This document shows positions 18,243 to 29,182 of a DNA stretch of 64,000 bases, in pieces. Numbering within the stretch: the first letter of the stretch is position 1; each line of letters starts with the position of its first letter. Made by a program: the position numbers and the translations under genes. Below the pieces are notes generated by a model. The model made no database searches, had not been told where the DNA came from, and saw only the letters and a program-made list of their open reading frames with translations. This DNA comes from Cyanobacteria bacterium QS_8_64_29 (GTDB lineage: Bacteria; Cyanobacteriota; Cyanobacteriia; Cyanobacteriales; Rubidibacteraceae): contig PXQH01000042.1 in the NCBI GenBank assembly GCA_003022125.1, positions 36,753-100,752 on the forward strand, written 5' to 3'.

Positions 18243-18881
18243 ATGCCTATGCGCCGACAGCCTCGCCGCATTGCGCGGGAACTCGCGCTCTTGAGCCAGA
18301 GCCAACTCAGCCGCAACCCGGACAAGCTGGCCCAACAACAGCTCAACGATCTGGTGGTTGCGGCCATCCGTGCGCTCACCGGCGAAGCCAACGACAGCCT
18401 AGAAACCGCAGCTGCCGAGCTTCAGCGCGGCAACGAGCGCCTGTTGAACAGCGAAACCAACGCCACCACGCTCCAGGGCGCGCGTACCATGGCCGGCGAG
18501 GCAATCGAGCTAACGCAAACGGCCATCAATCGGGTGGGGACATCGCTCGAGCTGCCCGAGTTCGTCTGCGTTGCTGACCAGCAGGCCGTGCGGGACTACG
18601 CGGTAACGCTATTGCAGACCATCGGCGAGCATCGCGCTGCCATCGATCGCGACCTAAGCGCGGTCATGCGGGATTGGCAGCTGCATCGGCTGCCCCAAAT
18701 CGAGCGCGATCTACTGCGCTTGGCTGCTGCCGAGATGCAGTTTCTGCAGCTACCAGCCCAGGTAGCGATCGACGAAGCCATCGAGCTAGCCAAGCGCTAT
18801 GCTGATGAGGAAGGAGCGCGGTTTCTCAACGGCGTCTTGCGGCGCGTCAGCGATCGGGCCCAGGCCCCTTCAAGCGGGTAA
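18243..18881 (+). CDS. nusB: transcription antitermination factor NusB
   Basis: 212 residues, longer than the roughly 140-residue enterobacterial NusB but typical of cyanobacteria, which carry an insertion (here about residues 45-105, rich in Glu/Asn/Thr). The C-terminal NusB helical core is clear (AAEMQFLQLPAQVAIDEAIE, ending FLNGVLRRV). NusB with NusE binds boxA RNA for rRNA antitermination. The ATG at 18243 is chosen; the open frame further upstream is not protein-like. ftsY follows after 38 nt. Confidence 0.9.
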   Translation: MPMRRQPRRIARELALLSQSQLSRNPDKLAQQQLNDLVVAAIRALTGEANDSLETAAAELQRGNERLLNSETNATTLQGARTMAGEAIELTQTAINRVGTSLELPEFVCVADQQAVRDYAVTLLQTIGEHRAAIDRDLSAVMRDWQLHRLPQIERDLLRLAAAEMQFLQLPAQVAIDEAIELAKRYADEEGARFLNGVLRRVSDRAQAPSSG

Positions 18882-18919
18882 TTTAACCTTGCCGCCATCC
18901 AGCGACTGAGGTGCCTGCC

Positions 18920-20410
18920 GTGTTCAACTGGTTTCGCCGCCAATTCCAAAAACGCGAACCAGCGCCGGAAGCAACGGAAGCGCAATCCCAAACGTCCCCG
19001 CCAGCCCAGGCCGAAGCGGCCGAAACCGAGACCGCAGCCAGCGAGAGTGCGCCGGCAAGCAGCGCCAGTTCGCAAGATTATTTGGCTTGGGCCAAAGCGG
19101 CCTATCAAAACATCCAAAGCGCGCAAGCCGCCGCCAGCGAGACGGCCGAAAGCGGCGAAACTGCCGCAGCGGCCGAGACCAGTGACGATACTGATGCGGC
19201 CGGGGCCGATGCTGGCACCACCGCAACGGAAGCGCCTGCTGGCGACGGCCAGGCCGCTGCGGATGCCGCCAGCGGACCGGCGTGGCTGCAGCAATCGGAC
19301 GGGTTGGAACGGCTGAGGGCCACCGCCATGGAGGCCCCGCCAGTTGAAGGAAGCACCGAGACGGCAGCACCGAGCACCGCCGATCGCGAGGCCGGCGGGG
19401 TCGCCTTCGACGACGAATTCATTTGGGCGGCCCAGGTCCTGGCCGATCGCGGGCAATCGCCCGACCAAATTTCGGCCGAAGAGATCGACTGGCTCAAAAA
19501 GCTGCGGCGCGGGCTGGGCAAGACCCAGCGCGGTTTTGTCAATCAGCTCAAGGCCATTGTCGGTCAGGGACCGCTCAACCGCGAGGCTATCGACGAAATC
19601 GAAGCCTTGCTGCTGCAGGCCGACGTCGGCATTGAGGCAACCGATGCCATCATCGAAACCCTCCAGGAGCAGGTGCGCCAAGCGTCGCTGCCCCCCGAGC
19701 AAGCGCTCGAGACCCTCAAGCAGATCCTGTGCGAGGTGCTGGATCGCCCCCTCAACGAACAGCCCCGCAGCACCCTCGTCCCGGACTCCAGCAGCCTGGA
19801 TATCTGGCTCATCGCCGGCGTTAACGGTTCGGGCAAAACGACCACCATCGGCAAGCTCGCCCACATGGCGCGCCAGTCGGGCTATCGCTGCACCATCGCC
19901 GCCGCCGATACCTTCCGTGCCGCCGCCGTCGAGCAGGTGCGGGCTTGGGGCGAGCGCAGCGGCGCTCATGTTGTAGCCAACCCCAGCCAGAATGCCGATC
20001 CGGGGGCCGTGGTCTTTGATGCCATCAGTGCAGCCCAGTCCCGCCAGAGCGACCTGCTGCTGGTGGATACGGCCGGGCGCCTGCAAAACAAGAAAAACCT
20101 CATGGACGAGCTGGGCAAAATTCGCGGCGTCATCGACAAGCAGGCGCCTGAGGCCAACGTCGAATCCTTGCTGGTCATCGATGCCACCCTGGGTCAAAAC
20201 GGGTTGCGCCAGGCTGAGGTGTTTGCCGAGGTGGCCCGCTTGAGTGGTGTCGCGCTGACCAAGCTCGACGGCAGCGCCAAAGGCGGCGTGGCGCTGGCGA
20301 TTGCCCAACAGCTGAATCTGCCCATCCGGTTTGTGGGCGCTGGGGAGGGCATTGAAGATCTGCGGCCGTTCTCTAGCTACGAGTTCGTCGAAGCCCTGTT
20401 GAGCGATTAG
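18920..20410 (+). CDS. ftsY: signal recognition particle receptor FtsY
   Basis: 496 residues. An acidic Ala/Glu-rich A domain (residues about 10-175) precedes the NG GTPase domain: G1 GVNGSGKTTTIGKLA, DTFRAAAVEQ, DTAGRLQNK and TKLDGSAKGG. It docks SRP-ribosome complexes at the membrane. The GTG at 18920 is chosen over the GTG at 18911 because a GAGG sits 8 nt upstream and MFNWFRR is the common N-terminus. It lies in the nusB-ftsY-rsbU-argH order. Confidence 0.95.
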   Translation: MFNWFRRQFQKREPAPEATEAQSQTSPPAQAEAAETETAASESAPASSASSQDYLAWAKAAYQNIQSAQAAASETAESGETAAAAETSDDTDAAGADAGTTATEAPAGDGQAAADAASGPAWLQQSDGLERLRATAMEAPPVEGSTETAAPSTADREAGGVAFDDEFIWAAQVLADRGQSPDQISAEEIDWLKKLRRGLGKTQRGFVNQLKAIVGQGPLNREAIDEIEALLLQADVGIEATDAIIETLQEQVRQASLPPEQALETLKQILCEVLDRPLNEQPRSTLVPDSSSLDIWLIAGVNGSGKTTTIGKLAHMARQSGYRCTIAAADTFRAAAVEQVRAWGERSGAHVVANPSQNADPGAVVFDAISAAQSRQSDLLLVDTAGRLQNKKNLMDELGKIRGVIDKQAPEANVESLLVIDATLGQNGLRQAEVFAEVARLSGVALTKLDGSAKGGVALAIAQQLNLPIRFVGAGEGIEDLRPFSSYEFVEALLSD

Positions 20411-20520
20411 CGCCGGTCCTGGGCGCGCGCTCGGATTGGCATGCTGGGCAATGAGCGCTATGATTGGCTGGCATTCGCGCCGCGGTGCTGCCCCGGTCCC
20501 GTCTGAGTCGTACTGATGCC

Positions 20521-21996
20521 ATGACAGCCGTACCCAGATCCCAAGCATCGGGGTCCCAGAATGGCACCCAAGCAGGCCGGGACGCCCGCACCACACCCGT
20601 CAAAACGCTCAAAGCGCTGGTTGCCGAGCTCTATACCGAGCAGCACAAAACCCAGAACTTATTGAGTTCGCTGAGCTTTGCGCTGCGCAGCTTCAATAAC
20701 CTCAACCAGTTTCTGGAGCTCATCCCGCTAATGGCAGCGCGAGTGGCGGATGCCGAGGGCAGCGCGCTGCTGCTCTACCACCAAGATGGGCAGCTGCACC
20801 TGGAGCAGATGCACTGCCAGGGCAAGGGCAATCGCAGCTGCCAGGACGTCCGGCAAGCCCTAGTGAGTGCCACCCGCCAGATCGCCATGCCCGTGCTGCA
20901 GGACGGGACGGCGGCAACACTGGAGGCGGATGGCAATACCGCTGCTGCTGGCAGTGAGACAAACGCAGCGCCGTTCGAGACTCAGGTGCGGCACTACTTG
21001 GGCACTGATGTGGCCCTATTTAGTACGCCGGTGCTGGTTCAGGGCGTCGAGCGCGGGCGCTTGTACGTTTTTAGCCGCGATGCTGATTACCAGTGGACGG
21101 CAGCCCGGCAGCAGCTCGTCCAGCTCGTGGCCGATCAAGCAGCCGTGGCGATCACCAACAACGATCTCACCGCCGAGGTCAGCCGCAAGGAGCGCCTGGA
21201 TCGCGAGCTAGAGCTAGCTTCCGACATTCAATCCCACCTACTGCCGCGCGAACATCCGCCCATTGCGGGCGCGGACATCGCAGCCACTTGCGAAACGGCC
21301 GATCGCGTGGGGGGAGACTACTACGATTTTATTCCGGCTCACTACGACGGGCAGCACGCCTGTAGCCGCAACGAGCAGGGCGCCTCAGCCAGCACGCAAC
21401 CGTGGGGCATCGTCATTGGCGATGTCATGGGCAAGGGCGTCCCAGCCGGGCTGATTGCCACCATGATGCGCGGCATGCTGCGGGTTGAGATTCCCAACCG
21501 CCACTCCCCGGCGCAAATTCTCGAGCATCTCAATTGCGCCATGTACGAGGACTTGGATAGCTCTTCCCGCTTTGTGACGCTGTTTTACTCCGAATACGAC
21601 CCGCAGACCCAGACCCTGTCCTACAGCAATGCCGCTCACAATCCGCCGCTGCTGTGGCGCGCCGCAACCGGCGAGATTCAGACGCTCGATAGCGAGGGCG
21701 CCCTCATTGGCTTGGATGCCAGCTCACGCTACGAAGACGGCCAGGTCCAGCTTGCCCAGGGCGATACGGTCGTCTACTACACGGATGGCCTCACCGATGC
21801 GGTCGATCCCCAGGGCGAGCGCTTTGACGATACCAACCTGCAGTCGGCCGTCCGCCTAGCCTGCCAGCAGCACGCGAGCGCCCAAGCCATTTTGGATGCG
21901 ATTTTCGAGCGCGTGTGGCGCTTCATTGGCAGCGGCAACCGCAACAGCGACGATATGACGGCCGTGGTCTTTAAAGTAGGACCGACCCCTTCCTAA
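20521..21996 (+). CDS. GAF-domain PP2C (RsbU/SpoIIE-type) protein phosphatase
   Basis: 491 residues. A GAF-like sensor region spans about 40-215 and a coiled linker ([27 protein letters not shown]) leads into the SpoIIE/RsbU phosphatase core, with metal-binding segments GGDYYDF near 265, [12 protein letters not shown] near 300 and YTDGLTDA near 420. Such enzymes dephosphorylate anti-sigma antagonists (STAS proteins) in partner-switch signalling; the partner is not in this window. The ATG at 20521 is preferred over a TTG at 20464. Confidence 0.87.
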   Translation: MTAVPRSQASGSQNGTQAGRDARTTPVKTLKALVAELYTEQHKTQNLLSSLSFALRSFNNLNQFLELIPLMAARVADAEGSALLLYHQDGQLHLEQMHCQGKGNRSCQDVRQALVSATRQIAMPVLQDGTAATLEADGNTAAAGSETNAAPFETQVRHYLGTDVALFSTPVLVQGVERGRLYVFSRDADYQWTAARQQLVQLVADQAAVAITNNDLTAEVSRKERLDRELELASDIQSHLLPREHPPIAGADIAATCETADRVGGDYYDFIPAHYDGQHACSRNEQGASASTQPWGIVIGDVMGKGVPAGLIATMMRGMLRVEIPNRHSPAQILEHLNCAMYEDLDSSSRFVTLFYSEYDPQTQTLSYSNAAHNPPLLWRAATGEIQTLDSEGALIGLDASSRYEDGQVQLAQGDTVVYYTDGLTDAVDPQGERFDDTNLQSAVRLACQQHASAQAILDAIFERVWRFIGSGNRNSDDMTAVVFKVGPTPS

Positions 21997-22070
21997 CGGC
22001 CGCGTCCGTGCCCGATCCGCTGGCTGGTTGCAGCCCTCCCGTTTGGCAACCTGAGGTTGGAGGAGCAGCA

Positions 22071-23459
22071 GTGGCAGCCGATCGCCCCTGGAGCGAGCGT
22101 TTTGAAGCCGCCCTCAATCCGGCCATCGCGCGCTTCAATGCCAGCATCGGCTTTGACCTTGAGCTGCTGCCCTACGACGTTGAAGCCTCCATCGCCCACG
22201 CGCGGATGCTGGCCCGCACCGGCATCGTGACCGAGGGCGAGGGCGAGCAGCTCGTTGCCGGCTTGCAGCAAATTCGCACCGAGTACGAGCGCGGCACCTT
22301 CCAGCCCAGCCCGGAAGCCGAGGACGTGCACTTTGCCATCGAGCGGCGGCTGATCGAGATCGCCGGCGAGGTGGGCAAAAAGCTCCACACCGCGCGATCG
22401 CGCAACGATCAAATCGCCACCGACCTGCGGCTGTACCTGCGCGATCGCATCGATCGCTTGCGCGAGCGGTTGCGCGAGTTCCAACAGGTACTGCTCGATC
22501 GCGCCGAGGCGCACGTCGAGACGCTCGTTCCGGGCTACACGCACCTGCAGCGGGCGCAGCCGCTGAGCCTGGCCCACCACTTGCTGGCCTACCTCCAGAT
22601 GGCCCAGCGGGATCGGGAGCGCCTAAGCGAGGTGCGCCGGCGCACCAACCGCTCGCCGCTGGGCTCGGGCGCACTGGCCGGCACGACCTTCCCCATCGAC
22701 CGCCATGATGCGGCCGAGCAGCTGGGGTTCGAGGGCATCTGCACCAACAGCTTGGATGGCGTCAGCGATCGCGACTTTGCCATCGAGTTCCTGCACGCCG
22801 CCAGCCTGATTGGCCTCCACCTGAGCCGCCTGAGCGAAGAGATCGTGCTCTGGGCATCGCAGGAGTTTGGCTTTGTGACCCTGACCGGGCGCTGCGCCAC
22901 AGGCTCCAGCATCATGCCCCAAAAGAAAAACCCGGACGTGCCGGAGCTAGTGCGCGGCAAGAGCGGGCGCGTCTTCGGGCACCTGCAAGGCTTGCTGACG
23001 GTGATGAAAGGGCTCCCGCTGGCCTACAACAAGGACCTGCAAGAAGACAAAGAGCCCCTGTTCGATAGCGCCCGCACCGTCGAGGCTTGCCTGGAGGCCA
23101 TGACCATCCTGCTGCGCGAGGGCATCGAATTTTGTCCCCAGCACTTGAGCGAGGCCGTGGCAGCCGATTTTGCCAATGCCACCGATGTGGCCGACTACCT
23201 TGCTGCGCGGGGCGTGCCCTTTCGCGAGGCCTACGCGCTGGTGGGTCAGCTGGTGCGGCAGTGCTTGAGCGAGGGCAAGCGGCTGCCGGATCTAACCCTG
23301 GCCGAGTGGCAGGCGCTGCACCCAGCTTTTGAGGCCGACATTTACGCGGCGATCGCGCCCGAGCAAGGCGTGGCCGCGCGCAACAGCGAGGGCGGTACTG
23401 GCTTCGAGCAGGTGCGGCAAGCGCTGGCCCAAGCGCGCGCGCAGCTGCAAAGCGAGTGA
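22071..23459 (+). CDS. argH: argininosuccinate lyase
   Basis: 462 residues, the expected size. The fumarase/aspartase superfamily signature [12 protein letters not shown] lies near residue 280. It splits argininosuccinate to arginine and fumarate, the last step of arginine synthesis. The GTG at 22071 is selected because of a strong GGAGGAG ribosome binding site 6 nt upstream and the correct family length; an upstream GTG at 22008 would add 21 unrelated residues. Confidence 0.96.
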   Translation: MAADRPWSERFEAALNPAIARFNASIGFDLELLPYDVEASIAHARMLARTGIVTEGEGEQLVAGLQQIRTEYERGTFQPSPEAEDVHFAIERRLIEIAGEVGKKLHTARSRNDQIATDLRLYLRDRIDRLRERLREFQQVLLDRAEAHVETLVPGYTHLQRAQPLSLAHHLLAYLQMAQRDRERLSEVRRRTNRSPLGSGALAGTTFPIDRHDAAEQLGFEGICTNSLDGVSDRDFAIEFLHAASLIGLHLSRLSEEIVLWASQEFGFVTLTGRCATGSSIMPQKKNPDVPELVRGKSGRVFGHLQGLLTVMKGLPLAYNKDLQEDKEPLFDSARTVEACLEAMTILLREGIEFCPQHLSEAVAADFANATDVADYLAARGVPFREAYALVGQLVRQCLSEGKRLPDLTLAEWQALHPAFEADIYAAIAPEQGVAARNSEGGTGFEQVRQALAQARAQLQSE

Positions 23460-23614
23460 TCCCTACTTTTGCCCGCAAAAACGGCAGTCGCGATCGGGTC
23501 GGCAGCGCGTTCGCTCTTGAGACGCTCTACAGCAGTCTAGACAACTGCATAACGGCGGGCGGCTGCGGCTATGGCAAAAGCGAGGCAGCAATCCCGCTAT
23601 AGGAGGGAATAACC

Positions 23615-24046
23615 ATGGCACTTAACAAGCCGCTAAAAGCACTGCTACTGGGCTCGGTCGCCGTCAGCTTGGCTGGGGCAGGTGCCGCACACGCAGGTCC
23701 GAATGCGCCTGATACTCAGTTCCCGAGCGAGACCTACACGCCAGGCTCGGGGAGCAGCATCAACACTGACTCCACTCGGGGCTCTGGCGAGCAATTCCCG
23801 AGCGATACTTACACGCCGGAGTCGGGAAGCAATGGTAACGGTGAGGGCAACTTCGGTGAGGACCGCCTCACGCCGGGATCGGGGGGCAACAACAACGCCG
23901 ACTTCGAGAACCCCCACGACGTGGAGCGGCAAAACCAGGGGAGTCGTTCCTCTTCTGGGCCCTCTGATACCAATTTGAGCGGCGGATGCACGCTTGCCAA
24001 ACAACATGACTCCCATATTAAGGTAGTTCCGGAGATCGGAATCTAG
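23615..24046 (+). CDS. secreted repeat protein, possibly truncated by an amber codon
   Basis: 143 residues starting MALNKPLKALLLGSVAV, a clear signal peptide with an AHA cleavage site near residue 27. The mature part is hydrophilic (Gly/Ser/Asn/Thr/Pro) with repeats QFPSETYTPGSG (35-46) and QFPSDTYTPESG (60-71) and a shorter EDRLTPGSG (82-90). A strong AGGAGGG site precedes the ATG. After the TAG at 24044-24046 the same frame stays open for 31 more codons to a TAA at 24140-24142; this extension is Asn/Asp/Ala-rich and ends GYRF, so the gene may have acquired a nonsense mutation. I do not recognise the family. Confidence 0.65.
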   Translation: MALNKPLKALLLGSVAVSLAGAGAAHAGPNAPDTQFPSETYTPGSGSSINTDSTRGSGEQFPSDTYTPESGSNGNGEGNFGEDRLTPGSGGNNNADFENPHDVERQNQGSRSSSGPSDTNLSGGCTLAKQHDSHIKVVPEIGI

Positions 24047-24138
24047 TGCACAAGCCACGAGAATTGGTATGACAACGCGGTCAATAACGGTGCACTTCCA
24101 ATCGATGCATCCAATAACGCGGATCTCGGTTACAGGTT

Positions 24139-24906
24139 CTAATCTGGCCTGACGGACCGACGCGCTAAAGGGGCCTCCCAATAGCTGGCGATCTGCTGCC
24201 ACTCGCGCTCGGTTAGCGGCTGCGTTGCCAGTGCAATGCCAAAGCAGTCGCGGGCAGCCGCCGCGAGCGCCGCGATCGCCGCCTCGACCGATGGCAGGGT
24301 CAGTCCTGGGGGCGGCTGATCGCGCTCGCCAAACAGGCGCTCGGCCAAGGCAGGATTGGGGGCCAAGCGCATGGCGCCGTGCTGCAGTAGGGCCTGCCCC
24401 TGGCGCAACTGGGCGCTGCCGATGAGCTTGTAGCCCTCGCGCGTAACCAAATCCGCCCCGGTAGCCGTCCCGAAGCAGTGGGAATCGCGCGCGTAGCGCC
24501 GCCCGGCCGTGCCGTAATGCAGCGGGATGCCCAGCGATCGCCACCCCGCAATTAAAAACTGGCAGAGCGCGGTATAGGCCTGCTGGCGCTGCGGCGGTAG
24601 GCCTGAGGTCACCACGGCATAGGTGAGATCGCCTTGGTGCAACACAGCGCGCCCGCCCGTGGGGCGGCGGACGATTTCCAACCCTGCCGTACGGGCCAGC
24701 TGGTGCCAGTGCTGGGGCCAGCGGCGCTGGTGGTAGCCTAGCGAGATGGCTGGCGGGCGCCAGGTATAGAAACGCAAGCTGGGGGGCTGCCAGCCCTGCT
24801 GGTGCTGCGCCAGCAGCCAGCGGTCGATCGCCATCTGGGTGGCCCCATCCGAGCTCAGCGGCGGAATCCAGCGCCAGACGGCTCCCCGGGCGCGCTCGAT
24901 CGCCAC
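24139..24906 (-). CDS. lipoate-protein ligase A-family protein
   Basis: 255 residues of the biotin/lipoate A/B ligase fold. The lipoyl-binding motif RRPTGGRAVLH is at 80-90, followed by GDLTYAVV, and a GADLVTREGYKLIGSAQ segment holds the catalytic-type Lys. It probably attaches or transfers lipoate or octanoate to carrier domains; a separate lipB lies at 59.4 kb. The GTG start directly abuts the TGA of the ybjN-like gene, so the two are translationally coupled. It converges on the secreted repeat gene. Confidence 0.83.
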   Translation of the reverse strand: MAIERARGAVWRWIPPLSSDGATQMAIDRWLLAQHQQGWQPPSLRFYTWRPPAISLGYHQRRWPQHWHQLARTAGLEIVRRPTGGRAVLHQGDLTYAVVTSGLPPQRQQAYTALCQFLIAGWRSLGIPLHYGTAGRRYARDSHCFGTATGADLVTREGYKLIGSAQLRQGQALLQHGAMRLAPNPALAERLFGERDQPPPGLTLPSVEAAIAALAAAARDCFGIALATQPLTEREWQQIASYWEAPLARRSVRPD

Positions 24907-25410
24907 TCAGGCTGTCCCAAACTCGGCCTGCAAGCACTCGTCGTTGTCGTCGGCCACTGTGGCAACCAGCGTAATGGCGCGCGAGATCTCGCCCGGCGTC
25001 AGCCCCGCATTGGTGCGGTTGACGGCCACGACCGCTTGCTGGTTGAAAATGCTAAAGCACGCTTCAAAGGTATCGCTCCAGTTGAGCTCGAGCAGCTGGC
25101 GCATCAGGCGGGCTTCGTCGCGAGCCGGTAGCGACAGCACTGGCGACCAGACTGTCAGCGTGTCATCATCACTCTCGCCGGTCAGCCGCACCAAGACCTC
25201 AACGCTGCCGTAGCGAAACTTCCAAAGGTAGGCTTCGCTGCCGTGATTGACCATGGCGCTGTTGTCTTGCTCTAGCGCCGCAATCACGGTCTCGATCTGC
25301 TCGCGATGGGAGGTTTGGGCCTCGGCTGAGGCCAGCTCCGCCGAGACCGAGGCCGCAGCGGGATCGTCGTCCTGGGCGGCGGGATCCGCGTTTGAGGCTG
25401 GGGCGCTCAT
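24907..25410 (-). CDS. YbjN domain-containing protein
   Basis: 167 residues. An acidic, Ala-rich N-terminal 40 residues precede a YbjN / type III chaperone-like fold (WKFRYGSVEVLVRLTGE ... LTVWSPVLSLP ... LLELNWSDTFEACFSI). YbjN-type proteins are thought to act as chaperone-like modulators; the cyanobacterial role is unknown. The lipoate-ligase-like gene begins immediately after its stop. The gene starts downstream of the glnA terminator. Confidence 0.8.
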   Translation of the reverse strand: MSAPASNADPAAQDDDPAAASVSAELASAEAQTSHREQIETVIAALEQDNSAMVNHGSEAYLWKFRYGSVEVLVRLTGESDDDTLTVWSPVLSLPARDEARLMRQLLELNWSDTFEACFSIFNQQAVVAVNRTNAGLTPGEISRAITLVATVADDNDECLQAEFGTA

Positions 25411-25490
25411 GGCACGCTCCTATTTGGCCGAGTCGCTAGCGCCTCAAAGCCTAACATCGGCCCGATGCCGCGGCTGGCGCGGAGGGATAC

Positions 25491-25519
25491 AAAAAAGCGC
25501 CACAACGCATTGTGGCGCT
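25491..25519 (-). terminator. rho-independent terminator of glnA
   Basis: Perfect 10-bp inverted repeat: arm AGCGCCACAA at 25496-25505, 4-nt loop, second arm at 25510-25519. Read on the minus strand it is followed by a run of six T (A at 25491-25496 on the plus strand). It begins about 26 nt after the glnA stop and separates glnA from the ybjN-like gene. Confidence 0.9.
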
Positions 25520-25545
25520 GCGATCGCCTGCCGGCCTGCGCGCCG

Positions 25546-26970
<1,425 letters not shown>

Positions 26971-27009
26971 GGGTGGCTCCTTGCAGTCAGCTCGCTTGTA
27001 CTGCGCCAC

Positions 27010-27051
27010 ATCCTATGGATAGGGCAATTCCACGTTTGTATCGCTTGTTAC
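27010..27051 (-). promoter_or_regulatory. NtcA-activated glnA promoter (GTA-N8-TAC, N22, TAGGAT)
   Basis: On the minus strand the palindrome GTA-N8-TAC occupies 27051-27038. Exactly 22 nt further on is TAGGAT at 27015-27010, matching the class II NtcA promoter consensus GTAN8TAC-N22-TAN3T. There is no good -35 box, as expected for an activator-dependent promoter. Transcription should start near 27003, about 33 nt before the glnA ATG. Confidence 0.88.
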
Positions 27052-27233
27052 AGAACTATACATTCGGCAACCTGCGCCGCGCGAGTGCCATCAGGCGGCG
27101 CCGCTCGGCGGCACAGGGCCTCACTTGAAGGGCAAAGTTCGCGCCCGCCCAAGCGCCACGCGCAGCGGCTTTCCCTATAGGATCGGTGGCAGCAGTCGCA
27201 ATACCAACGACATCCTGTAGCGAGGACCGACCC

Positions 27234-27743
27234 ATGCGGGACGCAGTTACGAGCCTCATTTGGGACTACGACGTCACCGGCCGTTACTTCGATCAGGCTG
27301 CCATCGAGCGCCTCCAGGCTTACTTTCAATCCGGCACGGATCGCATTACGGCGGCATCGGCCATCAACGTGAATGCAGCCGAAATTGTCAAATCGGCTGC
27401 TTCCCAGCTGTTCGATGAGGTGCCCGAGCTCATCCGCCCCGGCGGCAACGCCTATACCACCCGCCGTTACTCGGCGTGCCTGCGGGATATGGACTACTAC
27501 TTGCGCTATGCCAGCTACGCGCTAGTGGCCGGCGATCCCGACGTCCTCGACGAGCGCGTCCTCGAGGGGTTGCGCGAGACCTATAACTCGCTGGGCGTTC
27601 CCATTGCGCCCACCATCCAAGGCATCGACATCATGCGGCGTTCGGTCAAAGAGCGCGCCCAACAAGCCGGCGTGGAAAACACCTCCGTGGTGGACATGCC
27701 CTTCCAGCACCTGATCCGCACCCTGAGCGAAGAAGACGTCTGA
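27234..27743 (+). CDS. apcF: allophycocyanin beta-18 subunit ApcF
   Basis: 169 residues, closely matching ApcF: MRDAVTSLIWDYDVTGRYFD at the N-terminus, GGNAYTTRRYSACLRDMDYY containing the methylated-Asn site and the phycocyanobilin-binding Cys, and ETYNSLGVPI later. ApcF is the minor beta-type subunit of the phycobilisome core next to the ApcE linker, involved in energy transfer to photosystems. It is monocistronic in appearance and divergent from glnA; the shared spacer (26971-27233) contains the NtcA site, and I see only a weak TATAGG hexamer at 27176 toward apcF. Confidence 0.96.
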   Translation: MRDAVTSLIWDYDVTGRYFDQAAIERLQAYFQSGTDRITAASAINVNAAEIVKSAASQLFDEVPELIRPGGNAYTTRRYSACLRDMDYYLRYASYALVAGDPDVLDERVLEGLRETYNSLGVPIAPTIQGIDIMRRSVKERAQQAGVENTSVVDMPFQHLIRTLSEEDV

Positions 27744-27797
27744 GCGGGTCAGTCTCCAACCCTGGCGCAGGCACTCGCACCAGCCGGGAGCGAGAGC

Positions 27798-28904
27798 ATG
27801 GCGAGCGTTCGGGTCCAGGGGCTGAGCTGCCGCTTTGAAGGAGCGGCCGCCGTCGAGGACATCACCTTCGAGGTGCCCGATGGCGAGCTGTGGGTGTTAG
27901 TAGGCCCCTCCGGTTGTGGCAAATCGACGATCCTACGCGCGATCGCGGGGCTGACGCCGATCGCTGCCGGCACGCTCGCCATCGGCGGCGAAGCGGTTAA
28001 CGGCGTTCCGGCGCGGGCGCGCGATGTGGCCATGGTGTTCCAGAACTACGCGCTCTACCCGCACATGACAGTTGCCCAGAACCTGGGATTCGGCCTGCGC
28101 ATGCGCGGCTGCGATCGCGCCACCCGGAACCGCCAGATCGATTGGGTCGCCCAGACGCTGGGCATCGGCCACCTGCTCCGGCGCAAGCCCGGCCAACTCT
28201 CGGGCGGCCAGCAGCAGCGCGTGGCGCTAGGCCGCGCGATCGCGCGGCGGCCGCGCGCCTTTTTGCTCGACGAGCCGCTCTCCAATCTGGACGCGCAGCT
28301 GCGCGATGAAACCCGCGCGGAACTCAAAACGCTGCACCGCCAGCTCGGTATTACCACCCTCTACGTCACCCACGACCAGCTTGAGGCCATGACGCTGGCG
28401 GATCGGCTGGTGGTCCTCGAGCGCGGTCGGATCCAGCAGCTCGGCACGCCCGAGGCCGTCTACGCGCGACCGGCCAATCGCACGGTGGCTGCCTTTTTGG
28501 GCAGCCCGCCCATGAATTTGCTGGCGGCCACCTACAGTCAGGGCAGCTTGCAGATCGGTGATCGCGGCATCCCGGTGCCGCCGGCTCTACAGCGGGCGCT
28601 AGCATCCTACGCCGGCCAGCGCCTGACCGTCGGCATTCGCCCCGAGCGCTTGCGACTGGCCGACGAAGCCGATCCGGCTGGCGATGGGGGCTTGGCAGGC
28701 TGGATTGAGGTTATCGAGCCGCTGGGTCGGGAGGTGCGGCTGCGCGTCCGACTGCCAGCCGAAGCGGGCGCGCTCGATCTGTTTGCGCCGGCCGGGTGGC
28801 AAGGTTACCCCGGCGATCACGTAAACCTCAGTTTCGATCCGGGGGAGCTGTTTGCCTTTGATGGCGCCACTGGCGCCCGCTGCTACCCGCCCGATCTTGG
28901 CTAG
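27798..28904 (+). CDS. ABC transporter ATP-binding protein, UgpC/MalK type
   Basis: 368 residues. Walker A GPSGCGKST at 36-44, signature LSGGQQQR at 134-141, Walker B FLLDEPLSNLD near 155, and a C-terminal OB/TOBE regulatory domain (about 240-368), as in MalK/UgpC ATPases serving carbohydrate importers. No permease or binding protein is next to it, so it is an orphan ATPase that probably energises one or several sugar or compatible-solute permeases encoded elsewhere. The substrate cannot be inferred. Confidence 0.9.
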   Translation: MASVRVQGLSCRFEGAAAVEDITFEVPDGELWVLVGPSGCGKSTILRAIAGLTPIAAGTLAIGGEAVNGVPARARDVAMVFQNYALYPHMTVAQNLGFGLRMRGCDRATRNRQIDWVAQTLGIGHLLRRKPGQLSGGQQQRVALGRAIARRPRAFLLDEPLSNLDAQLRDETRAELKTLHRQLGITTLYVTHDQLEAMTLADRLVVLERGRIQQLGTPEAVYARPANRTVAAFLGSPPMNLLAATYSQGSLQIGDRGIPVPPALQRALASYAGQRLTVGIRPERLRLADEADPAGDGGLAGWIEVIEPLGREVRLRVRLPAEAGALDLFAPAGWQGYPGDHVNLSFDPGELFAFDGATGARCYPPDLG

Positions 28905-28967
28905 GCGCTCGCCCCATGCCCGCTGGCGCGCTATCGTTCCAGATACCCCCCCAATGAACGAATAACC

Positions 28968-29153
28968 ATGAGCGAAACGGACTTCCACGAGACGCTGCAT
29001 TGGACCCCCCAAGCCCGGGCTAAGCTCAAAAACGTCCCCTTTTTCGCTCGCGCGCAGGCTCGCAAGCGCATCGAGCAGCTAGCTCGGGCTAGCGAAGACG
29101 GAACAGTGACGGTCGAGCTGGTCGAGCGCGCTCGGGCCGAATCCGGTCAATAG
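28968..29153 (+). CDS. PCP_red-domain small protein
   Basis: 61 residues that are essentially one PCP_red domain: [21 protein letters not shown]... RKRIEQLAR followed by [12 protein letters not shown]. This module is the C-terminal piece of ChlB/BchB (light-independent protochlorophyllide reductase) but also occurs alone in cyanobacteria with unknown function. It lies 63 nt after the ABC ATPase and 29 nt before the FAD hydroxylase. Confidence 0.8.
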   Translation: MSETDFHETLHWTPQARAKLKNVPFFARAQARKRIEQLARASEDGTVTVELVERARAESGQ

Positions 29154-29182
29154 TGGGGCTGCGCGCGCCATAATGGGAGGCG

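Noticed and set aside
18797..20596. 599-codon minus-strand frame opposite ftsY
   Set aside because: Pure antisense of the FtsY NG and A domains; no start signals or recognisable domain.
23645..24937. 430-codon minus-strand frame across the secreted repeat gene and the lipoate-ligase region
   Set aside because: It is the alternative frame of the real lipoate-ligase-like gene and is Arg/Ala-rich without motifs; the high GC content produces many such long shadows.
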